From NCBI GenBank assembly GCA_947472635.1, contig CANJDY010000106.1, positions 1 to 8,426 on the forward strand: a stretch of DNA of 8,426 nucleotides, read 5' to 3'. The notes beneath the pieces are model-generated. The model searched no databases. It was not told the DNA's origin and saw nothing but the letters and a program-made list of their open reading frames with translations. This document shows, piece by piece, positions 1-6,525 of this stretch. Within the stretch, counting starts at the first letter, position 1, and every line of letters starts with the position of its first letter. Made by a program: the position numbers and the translations under genes. The stretch is from Chitinophagaceae bacterium (GTDB lineage Bacteria > Bacteroidota > Bacteroidia > Chitinophagales > Chitinophagaceae).

Positions 1-44
1 AAGGGTTAGCTTTGATAAAAGAGTGGATTGATAAAATGAAATAA
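1..44 (+). CDS. C-terminal end of an upstream gene (partial, unidentified)
   Basis: Reading from base 3, the frame gives GLALIKEWIDKMK and stops at 42-44. The other two plus frames stop earlier, at bases 7-9 and 29-31. The amphipathic, lysine-rich helical ending is what one sees at the C-terminus of many TIM-barrel sugar isomerase/epimerase proteins, which often sit beside DUF1080 and Gfo/Idh/MocA genes. Thirteen residues cannot establish a family, so that is only a guess. The next gene starts 28 bases downstream, consistent with co-transcription. It could also be a chance open frame. Confidence 0.35.
   Translation, partial: GLALIKEWIDKMK
7..14 (+). promoter_or_regulatory. Candidate Bacteroidota -7 element
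   Basis: TAGCTTTG is an exact match to the Bacteroidota -7 consensus TAnnTTTG, 58 bases ahead of the ATG at 73. The matching -33 element (TTG) would fall outside the window, so the promoter cannot be completed. The motif also lies inside the probable end of the upstream gene, and a chance match is quite possible. Confidence 0.2.
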
Positions 45-72
45 ATAAAATTCAAATTTTAAAATAAACCAA

Positions 73-1455
73 ATGAAAAAATACAATTTGCTGTTAGTTT
101 GTATGCTCTTTAGTGTAATAGGTTTTGCTCAAAAGGAAGTGTGGAGAAATTTGTTTGATGGAAAAACTTTACAAGGATGGAATATATTAAATGGTAAAGC
201 GAAGTATGAAGTGGTTAATGGAACTATCGTTGGAACAACTGTTACTGGTGAGCCTAATTCTTTTCTTGCCACCAACGAAGAGTACGGTGATTTTATTTTG
301 GAAGTAGATTTAAAAGTAGGAGAAATGAATTCGGGTATCCAATTCAGGAGCTTTTCGGATACAGTCAGTAATAGTGTAAAGGCCAAACAGCAACGCAGCG
401 ATGGAAGAGTAAGGGGTTACCAGGTTGAGGTTGATCCTTCTGACCGAGCTTGGTCTGGAGGTATTTATGATGAAGCTCGTAGGGGTTGGATGTACCAAAC
501 TGAAATGAATCCTGCTGCCAAAAAAGCTTTTAATAAAAGCGGCTGGAATAAGTACCGTATCGAAGCTATTGGATCGGTCATTAGAACTTGGGTAAATGAT
601 ATTCCGGTGACTTATATGGTAGACGACATGAATTTGAAGGGATTCATCGCTTTGCAGGTACACGGTGTTAAAGAAAGAGAAGATGGTCAGCAGGTTGAAT
701 GGAAGAACATTAGGATTCAAACAGGCGCAGCAATGAGGCCAAGGCCTTTGGATAATATCACTCCAGTAGCCAACTATACCCTCAACACCCTTTCACCGCA
801 GGAAAAAGCCCAGGGATTTTCCCTTTTATTCAATGGTAAAAATCTAGATGGCTGGCGTGGTGTAAATCAAACTACTCCTCCTGCAAATGGTTGGCAAGTG
901 GATAACGGAATATTACATGTGCTACCGGAAGATACTACCCAATCATCAAATTTTGGCGACTTGGTTACTATTAATCAGTACAAAGCTTTTGAACTTAATT
1001 TCGACTTTAAGCTAACTGAAGGAGCTAATTCAGGCATTAAGTATTTTGTTACCGAATCAGGTAAATCTAAAGCTGGCCTAGGTTTAGAGTATCAAATTCT
1101 GGATGATGAACGTCACCCAGATGCTAAATTGGGTACCGAAGGAAATAGAACTTTGAGCAGTTTGTACGACTTGATACCCGCTGATAAAATTGATGCTCGC
1201 TTCCAGCAAAAAATTGGCGAATGGAACCATGGTAAAATTGTAGTGTATGCTGATAACCAAGTTCAACATTGGTTAAACGGTTTTAAAGTAGTTGAATATC
1301 GTAGGGGAAGCAATATTTACAAAGTATTGGTAGCGCACAGTAAATTTGTAAAAAACAAGAACTTTGGTTTAGCTGACAAGGGGCCTATCTTGTTACAAGA
1401 GCATGGCAATTCAGTGTTTTTTAAGAATATTAAGATTAGAGAGTTGAAAAATTAA
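73..1455 (+). CDS. Secreted protein with two DUF1080 / 3-keto-disaccharide hydrolase domains
   Basis: This 460-residue protein has a Sec signal peptide (about residues 1-19, hydrophobic LLLVCMLFSVIGFA, likely cut near A19-Q20) and no lipobox, so it should be periplasmic or secreted. Two DUF1080 domains (PF06439, concanavalin-like beta-sandwich) follow. Domain 1 spans about 23-217, with LFDGKTLQGW at its start, N86-S87-G88-I89, and YQVEVDPS around Q117-D121. Domain 2 spans about 247-458, with LFNGKNLDGW, N319-S320-G321-I322, and LEYQILDDERH at 338-348. Family members cleave 3-keto-glycosides after a dehydrogenase oxidises the sugar at C3. A Tat-exported dehydrogenase of the right family lies downstream at 5157-6482, which fits such a pair. 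Both domains look complete but have diverged, so one may be catalytic and the other sugar-binding; that is inference. The start is the first ATG in frame before a good signal peptide. A non-enzymatic carbohydrate-binding role remains possible. Confidence 0.88.
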   Translation: MKKYNLLLVCMLFSVIGFAQKEVWRNLFDGKTLQGWNILNGKAKYEVVNGTIVGTTVTGEPNSFLATNEEYGDFILEVDLKVGEMNSGIQFRSFSDTVSNSVKAKQQRSDGRVRGYQVEVDPSDRAWSGGIYDEARRGWMYQTEMNPAAKKAFNKSGWNKYRIEAIGSVIRTWVNDIPVTYMVDDMNLKGFIALQVHGVKEREDGQQVEWKNIRIQTGAAMRPRPLDNITPVANYTLNTLSPQEKAQGFSLLFNGKNLDGWRGVNQTTPPANGWQVDNGILHVLPEDTTQSSNFGDLVTINQYKAFELNFDFKLTEGANSGIKYFVTESGKSKAGLGLEYQILDDERHPDAKLGTEGNRTLSSLYDLIPADKIDARFQQKIGEWNHGKIVVYADNQVQHWLNGFKVVEYRRGSNIYKVLVAHSKFVKNKNFGLADKGPILLQEHGNSVFFKNIKIRELKN

Positions 1456-1468
1456 TGGGTATTTTTTT

Positions 1469-1493
1469 ATTCATAAACCATTGTTGTATGAAT
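1469..1493 (+). terminator. Possible weak terminator hairpin after the DUF1080 gene
   Basis: ATTCATA (1469-1475) and TATGAAT (1487-1493) form a perfect 7-bp inverted repeat around an 11-base loop, 13 bases after the stop codon. A T-rich run (CTTATTTTTCC) follows and another T run precedes it. The stem has only one G-C pair, so it is weak and may be a processing site, a regulatory dyad or chance. The gap to the next gene (119 bases) is the largest in the cluster, so a partial transcriptional break here would make sense. Confidence 0.3.
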
Positions 1494-1574
1494 TCTTATT
1501 TTTCCTGTCCTTTCATTGTCTAATTGTAGTTTAATAAAATTCGTATTACCTCATTTTTTTAAAGTAGAAGATCA

Positions 1575-2735
1575 ATGAAAATATTTTTCAAAACGGATGC
1601 TTGGTTTAAGTATTTATTCCATTGTATCGCTTTATGTATGGTTGTTTTACTGACTGGAATTGGTTGTAAAACTGGATCCAATAATGCTGATAATAAAAAA
1701 AATACAGATTCTATTCTATCCTGCCATACGAATATTCCTTCCCGATTAGGGAATTTGCAAACTGATACATCCAACAATTTAATGGCTACTAATACTCTTA
1801 AGGATCATACAGGAATGGTCATGATTAAAGGAGGCGACTATATGATGGGTGCGGCTGATAAAGAAGGACGAAAAGATGAATATCCTTCCCATGCTGTCCA
1901 AATTAAAGATTTTTGGATTGATGTTACCGAAGTTACCAACCGCCAGTTTAAAAAATTTGTAACTATTACTGGTTATGTTACGACTGCTGAAAAACCAATT
2001 GATTGGAATGAAATGAAAAAGCAGCTTCCTACGGGTACTCCAAAACCCTCTGATGATCAACTTTTACCGGCTTCTCTTGTATTTAAAAAAAATAAGAATG
2101 CTGATGATTTGAGTAATTATGCTCAATGGTGGGTTTGGAAGGCAGGTGCGAGTTGGAAACATCCTCATGGACCAGGATCGGATATTAACGGCAAAGAAGA
2201 TTATCCAGTTGTGCAAGTTAGTTGGGATGATGCGATTGCTTATTGTAAATGGGCTGGCAAACGGCTTCCCACAGAAGCAGAATGGGAATATGCTTCCCGT
2301 GGAGGATTAATTAATAAAAAATACCCTTGGGGTGATGAAGATCCGGAGGCACTTCATCCTAAAGCAAATACTTGGCAAGGTACATTTCCAGCGTTCAATA
2401 CCAACTGGGATCATTTTGAAAGTTTAGCTCCTGTAAAATCCTTTCAACCCAATCCTTATGGACTATTTGATATGGCAGGAAATGTTTGGGAGTGGTGTAG
2501 TGACTGGTATCATGAAACTTATTATGAGCAGTTGGTTGGAAAAAATGTAACTAATCCAACAGGGCCCTTGGTTAGTTTGGATAGTGATGAACCTGGTATT
2601 TCAAAAAGAGTTGTACGGGGTGGGTCCTTTTTATGCAATGCCAGTTATTGTAAAGGGTACAGGGTTTCTTCAAGAATGAAATCATCACCCGATACAGGGC
2701 TAGAACACACAGGATTTAGATGCGTTGCAGACTAA
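1575..2735 (+). CDS. Formylglycine-generating enzyme (FGE/SUMF1 type), putative lipoprotein
   Basis: The 386-residue product belongs to the FGE-sulfatase family (PF03781), which oxidises a cysteine in sulfatases to the catalytic formylglycine using O2 and copper. Residues about 12-30 form a hydrophobic export segment ending at C31 (LTGIGC). This is a plausible but imperfect lipobox, since -3 is Gly. A low-complexity linker leads to the domain at about 79-386. Marks of a true FGE rather than a generic paralogue are WKHPHGPGS, VSWDDAIAYCKWAGKRLPTE, GNVWEWCSDW, and the C-terminal RGGSFLCNASYC. In that last motif C354 and C359 have the same C-x4-C spacing as the two copper-binding active-site cysteines of human SUMF1. 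No sulfatase lies in the window, so its substrate must be encoded elsewhere. Use of O2 implies an aerobic lifestyle, whereas anaerobic relatives use the radical-SAM enzyme anSME. Export suggests it acts on sulfatases after translocation; this is inference. The main alternative is a structural or regulatory FGE-like lipoprotein. Confidence 0.85.
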   Translation: MKIFFKTDAWFKYLFHCIALCMVVLLTGIGCKTGSNNADNKKNTDSILSCHTNIPSRLGNLQTDTSNNLMATNTLKDHTGMVMIKGGDYMMGAADKEGRKDEYPSHAVQIKDFWIDVTEVTNRQFKKFVTITGYVTTAEKPIDWNEMKKQLPTGTPKPSDDQLLPASLVFKKNKNADDLSNYAQWWVWKAGASWKHPHGPGSDINGKEDYPVVQVSWDDAIAYCKWAGKRLPTEAEWEYASRGGLINKKYPWGDEDPEALHPKANTWQGTFPAFNTNWDHFESLAPVKSFQPNPYGLFDMAGNVWEWCSDWYHETYYEQLVGKNVTNPTGPLVSLDSDEPGISKRVVRGGSFLCNASYCKGYRVSSRMKSSPDTGLEHTGFRCVAD

Positions 2736-2761
2736 ATTTCAATAGAATCAATCACCATTTC

Positions 2762-2788
2762 TTGATATGCCCGTATCTATTTAGTTTG
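2762..2788 (+). promoter_or_regulatory. Candidate promoter upstream of the GH92 gene
   Basis: TTG at 2762-2764 and TTAGTTTG at 2781-2788 resemble the Bacteroidota -33 (TTG) and -7 (TAnnTTTG) elements. The -7 has one mismatch at its second base, and the 16-base spacer is slightly short. The end of the -7 lies 33 bases before the ATG at 2822. It would let the GH92 gene and its followers be transcribed separately from the first two genes. Weak evidence. Confidence 0.22.
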
Positions 2789-2821
2789 TTTTAAATAAAA
2801 TGTAAAATTGCGATTCATTGT

Positions 2822-5092
2822 ATGAAAAAAATTGTTATTCTCTTTTTCGGTTGCCTTTTATATCTTTCTATATTTTCACAATCTTCCTTTAAACCAGAAG
2901 AACTGGTGAATGCTTTAATGGGAACTGATTCGAAATATAGTTTCTCCAATGGTAATACCTATCCGGCCATCGCAATGCCTTGGGGAATGAATTGCTGGAC
3001 TCCACAGACGGGTACGAATGGGTATGGTTGGCAATATACCTATACTGCTGACAAAATCAGAGGCTTTAAGCAAACTCATCAACCTTCACCCTGGATGGGT
3101 GATTATGGTCAATTTTCTATTATGCCCATGACGGGTAAATTAAAAGTAGACGAAGAGAAAAGGGGGAGTTGGTTTTCGCATAAAGCAGAAGTTGCTCATC
3201 CGTATTATTATAATGTTTACTTAGCCGATTATGATATCCTAACTGAAATTGCTCCAACAGAAAGGTGTGCGTTTTTCAAATTGACCTATCCTGCTTCTGA
3301 CAGCGCTTATTTACTCATTGATGCATTTGATAGAGGTTCCTATATAAAAATTATACCTGAAGAAAATAAGATTGTCGGTTATACTACTCGAAACAGGGGA
3401 GAAGTTCCTCCCAATTTCAAAAATTATTTTGTAATCCAATGCGATAAATCGTTTTCATTTTCTTGTACCGTTGATAGTATAGCTATTATTTTAAAAAATG
3501 AAATTACCAGCAGACATGCACAAGCCGTTATTGGTTTTAGCACAAAAAAGGGCGAGCAGGTTAATTTAAAAATAGCATCCTCATTTATCTCTTTAGAGCA
3601 AGCCAATATTAATTTACAGCGTGAAATTGGAAACAAATCATTTGCTAACATTTATGATCAATCGAAAGCTGCCTGGCATTCAGAATTGAGTAAGGTAAAA
3701 GCAGAAGGTGGCAGCCTTGATCAACTTAAAACATTTTATTCCTGCCTTTACAGGATGCTATTATTTCCTCGAAAATTTTATGAGTTGGATGCTTCCAACC
3801 AAATCGTTCACTATAGCCCTTATAATGGAAATATTGAGAAGGGATATATGTTTACTGATACGGGTTTTTGGGATACGTTTCGCGCAATGTTTCCTTTTCT
3901 TACATTAATGTATCCTGAATTGGATGGTCATATTATGGAGGGATTAGCCAATACTTACAAAGAAAGTGGCTGGTTACCTGAGTGGGCGAGTCCTGGGCAT
4001 AGGTCTACCATGATTGGCAGTAATTCTGCATCAATTATTTCTGATGCCTATTTAAAAGGCATACGTGGTTTTGATATGAACATTTTATATGAAGCCCTCA
4101 TGAAAAATACGGAGCATTCAGGCCCCATCAGTACATTGGGTAGAAATGGGGTGAAGCCCTATAACGAATTAGGATATGTGCCAGCTGATAAGTTTGGCGG
4201 AAGTGCAGCTAAAACGTTGGAATATGCTTATGCAGATTTTTGTTTACATGAATTAACCACCGCTCTTCATAAACCGAAGGATACCATTGAGAAATTTGGC
4301 AGACGCTCGCAGAATTACAAAAACCTGTTTGACCCTGCCTATAAATTAATGCGTGGACGAAACGAGGATGGTAGTTTTCAAAATAATTTTAATCCACTAA
4401 AATGGGGCGGTGAATTTGTCGAAGGTAATGCTTGGCATTATAGCTGGAGTGTTTTTAATGATTTTAATGGCTTGTCAAAATTGATGGGTGGACATAAAAG
4501 TATGGAAAACATGTTGGACAGTGTTTTTAATCAACCACCCATTTTTGATGGCAGTGCTTATAGGGGTGGAGTAATTCATGAAATGCTAGAAATGCAGGTG
4601 ATGAACATGGGGCAATATGCCCATGGTAATCAACCTATTCAACATATGATTTATATTTATGACTACTGCGGGGCTCCATGGAAAACACAATTTCATGTGA
4701 GGGATGCTATGAATAAATTGTACAAACCTACGCCCGATGGATATTGTGGCGATGAAGACAATGGTCAAACGAGTGCCTGGTATGTTTTTAGTGCAATGGG
4801 TTTTTATCCTGTTTGTCCGGGTTCCAATCAATATGTACTAGGCGCTCCTCTTTTTAAAAAAATGACTTTACAATTAGAAAACGGAAAAAAATTCATTGTG
4901 GAGTCCCCTCAAAATGATGAAAAAAATGTATACATTCAATCTGCATTTTTGCGGGGAGCGGCTTACAATAAAAATTATATCAGCCATTTTGAAATAGTAA
5001 AGGGAGGTACATTGCGCTTTAATATGGCTACTGAGCCTAATGTAAAAAGAGGGGTGAAGGAAGAGGATGCTCCCTTTTCTTTTACAAAATAA
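2822..5092 (+). CDS. GH92 family exo-alpha-mannosidase, periplasmic
   Basis: This 756-residue protein is the usual GH92 length. The family comprises calcium-dependent inverting exo-alpha-mannosidases that trim mannose from N-glycans, yeast mannan and similar chains. A Sec signal peptide (about residues 1-20, IVILFFGCLLYLSIFSQ) has no lipobox, so a soluble periplasmic enzyme is expected. The N-terminal beta-sandwich domain (about 25-265) shows GNTYPAIAMPWGMNCW and IRGFKQTHQPSPW. The catalytic (alpha/alpha)6 domain (about 280-740) shows FWDTFRAMFPF, FVEGNAWHYSW, and GDEDNGQTSAWYVFSAMGFY. By family analogy, E534 in the second motif is the candidate general acid, and D644 and/or D646 in the third are the base and water-positioning residues. 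All appear intact. Linkage preference (alpha-1,2, -1,3, -1,4, -1,6) cannot be read from sequence alone. The gene follows the FGE by 86 bases and precedes the oxidoreductase by 64, with codon use like its neighbours. Confidence 0.93.
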   Translation: MKKIVILFFGCLLYLSIFSQSSFKPEELVNALMGTDSKYSFSNGNTYPAIAMPWGMNCWTPQTGTNGYGWQYTYTADKIRGFKQTHQPSPWMGDYGQFSIMPMTGKLKVDEEKRGSWFSHKAEVAHPYYYNVYLADYDILTEIAPTERCAFFKLTYPASDSAYLLIDAFDRGSYIKIIPEENKIVGYTTRNRGEVPPNFKNYFVIQCDKSFSFSCTVDSIAIILKNEITSRHAQAVIGFSTKKGEQVNLKIASSFISLEQANINLQREIGNKSFANIYDQSKAAWHSELSKVKAEGGSLDQLKTFYSCLYRMLLFPRKFYELDASNQIVHYSPYNGNIEKGYMFTDTGFWDTFRAMFPFLTLMYPELDGHIMEGLANTYKESGWLPEWASPGHRSTMIGSNSASIISDAYLKGIRGFDMNILYEALMKNTEHSGPISTLGRNGVKPYNELGYVPADKFGGSAAKTLEYAYADFCLHELTTALHKPKDTIEKFGRRSQNYKNLFDPAYKLMRGRNEDGSFQNNFNPLKWGGEFVEGNAWHYSWSVFNDFNGLSKLMGGHKSMENMLDSVFNQPPIFDGSAYRGGVIHEMLEMQVMNMGQYAHGNQPIQHMIYIYDYCGAPWKTQFHVRDAMNKLYKPTPDGYCGDEDNGQTSAWYVFSAMGFYPVCPGSNQYVLGAPLFKKMTLQLENGKKFIVESPQNDEKNVYIQSAFLRGAAYNKNYISHFEIVKGGTLRFNMATEPNVKRGVKEEDAPFSFTK

Positions 5093-5156
5093 ATTTCAAC
5101 TAATTTTTCACTAATCGTATTATTCTGTTTTTAATCATTACTTAAATCAACTACTA

Positions 5157-6482
5157 ATGAAAAAAGAAAAAAAGAGTTCCGTTACCAGAAGAGATTTTGT
5201 AGGTACTACTGCTAAAGCATTTACAGCTTTTTTAATATTGCCTAGGTATGTGTTAGGAGGTAAAAGACCCGATGGATCCTCCTATATTCCACCCAGTGAT
5301 ATGATTAACCTTGGATTTATTGGGACAGGCAAGCAGGGTCGTGGTTTGACATCTGCATTCATCAATACTGGTCAATCCAAAATTGTGGCCATTAGTGACG
5401 TGTACCATGCTAAAGCCTTGTTGACGCTAGATTCAATAAAATCGAAATTTGTTAAAAATCCTACTCTTGGAACTTATTCCGAAATCCCCATTTACAACGA
5501 TTTTAGAGAATTATTAGCTCGAAAAGATGTAGATGCGGTGGTAATTGCTACCCCTGATCATTGGCATGCTGCCATGGCTGTAAGAGCTGCAGAAGCAGGA
5601 AAGGATATCTTTTGCGAAAAGCCTCTATCCCATACCGTTAGAGAAGGTCGTGCAATGGTAAATGCAGTCCGAAAGAATGACCGGGTTTTTCAAACGGGAA
5701 GTATGCAGCGTTCATGGCCTGAATTTCGTCAAGCAGCCAATTTAATCAGAAATGGTTATATCGGTGAAATTAAAAGCGTACGGGTGAATGTTGGTCCACC
5801 TCCAACACCTTACGATCTTGCAGTTGAACCTATTCCAGATGGACTGGATTGGAGTAAATGGCTTGGGCCTAATGAGCCAGCAGCGTTTAATTCTGAATTA
5901 GCTCCTCCTACATCAAAGGATGTTTTTCCCAATTGGCGCAATTACCAAGAATTTGGGGGAGGAGGGGTTTGTGATTGGGGAGCACATATGTTTGATATCG
6001 TACAATGGGCATTAAACATGGACCATAGTGGTCCAGTAGAAGTGATCGCTCCTGATGGCAAGGATCATACATCCCTTACCTTTCGTTATGCAAACGGTAT
6101 TACCATGACACATGAAAAATGGGAATGGAACAATGGCATTCATTTCATTGGTACTGAAGGGGAGCTTAAGGTAAAAAGAGGGAAAATTGAAACTAATCCT
6201 ATTGGATTGAAAGACCAGCTTATTGCTGAATCAGATAAAAATGTGTACAAAAGCGAAGATCATTACAAGGACTTTTTGAATGCAGTGCGGAAACGAACTA
6301 TGCCGATTTGTGATGTAGAAATTGGTCATCGTACTGCTTCTGTTTGTAATCTTGGAAACATCGCTTATCAACTTGGTCGTTCGTTGAAGTGGGATCCTGT
6401 TAAGGAATCCTTTAAAAATGACAAGCAAGCCAATGCGTTGCTTGGAAGAGCCATGCGTAACGAATGGGCAATTAAAATTTAA
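5157..6482 (+). CDS. Tat-exported Gfo/Idh/MocA family NAD(P)-dependent oxidoreductase
   Basis: The 441-residue product starts with a twin-arginine signal: T10-R11-R12-D13-F14 followed by a moderately hydrophobic stretch to about G35. Tat export fits an enzyme that folds around its nicotinamide cofactor in the cytoplasm. The Rossmann domain (about 50-175) has INLGFIGTGKQGRG with G56-x-G58-x-x-G61, then VVIATPDHWHA and the family signature C153-E154-K155-P156. K155 is the usual catalytic lysine. The C-terminal domain (about 176-441) carries DWGAHMFD at 273-280, where D273 and H277 match the conserved Asp/His of the substrate site. Relatives oxidise or reduce sugar hydroxyls, some at C3 of glycosides, and others act as glycosidases through transient oxidation. 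With the DUF1080 gene in the same cluster, a 3-dehydrogenase feeding 3-keto-glycoside cleavage is the best-supported role. The sugar is not identifiable. The start is the first ATG giving an intact Tat motif. Confidence 0.9.
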   Translation: MKKEKKSSVTRRDFVGTTAKAFTAFLILPRYVLGGKRPDGSSYIPPSDMINLGFIGTGKQGRGLTSAFINTGQSKIVAISDVYHAKALLTLDSIKSKFVKNPTLGTYSEIPIYNDFRELLARKDVDAVVIATPDHWHAAMAVRAAEAGKDIFCEKPLSHTVREGRAMVNAVRKNDRVFQTGSMQRSWPEFRQAANLIRNGYIGEIKSVRVNVGPPPTPYDLAVEPIPDGLDWSKWLGPNEPAAFNSELAPPTSKDVFPNWRNYQEFGGGGVCDWGAHMFDIVQWALNMDHSGPVEVIAPDGKDHTSLTFRYANGITMTHEKWEWNNGIHFIGTEGELKVKRGKIETNPIGLKDQLIAESDKNVYKSEDHYKDFLNAVRKRTMPICDVEIGHRTASVCNLGNIAYQLGRSLKWDPVKESFKNDKQANALLGRAMRNEWAIKI

Positions 6483-6500
6483 TGATCCGCTATATAGAAA

Positions 6501-6518
6501 TATTACTTTGGAGTAATA
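6501..6518 (+). promoter_or_regulatory. Hairpin holding the ribosome-binding sequence of the last gene
   Basis: TATTACT (6501-6507) and AGTAATA (6512-6518) are a perfect 7-bp inverted repeat with a TTGG loop. The only Shine-Dalgarno-like sequence before the ATG at 6526, GGAG at 6510-6513, lies half in the loop and half in the right arm, 12 bases from the start codon. If the stem forms in the mRNA it would partly hide the GGAG. It could equally be an 18-base protein-binding dyad. TTACTTTG (6503-6510) also resembles a -7 element with one mismatch, but no TTG lies at a suitable distance upstream. Confidence 0.35.
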
Positions 6519-6525
6519 GCATTCA

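Noticed and set aside
310..720. Minus-strand open frame of 136 codons inside the DUF1080 gene
   Set aside because: It lies entirely opposite a well-supported gene, shows no recognisable domain, and is a low-complexity translation typical of a shadow frame.
1273..1286. TTAAACGGTTTTAA, which resembles a LacI-type operator core
   Set aside because: It lies deep inside the second DUF1080 domain, far from any start, and is only an imperfect palindrome. The codons LNGF explain it.
5041..5086. TGTAAAA and TTTTACA, a 7-bp inverted repeat with a 32-base spacer at the end of the GH92 gene
   Set aside because: The loop is long, the inner part relies on G-U pairs and a mismatch, and no U run follows. 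Most likely chance in A/T-rich coding sequence.
5099..5157. ACTAAT occurring three times in the gap before the oxidoreductase
   Set aside because: The six-base copies are irregularly spaced in a very AT-rich 64-base gap and show no larger repeat unit.
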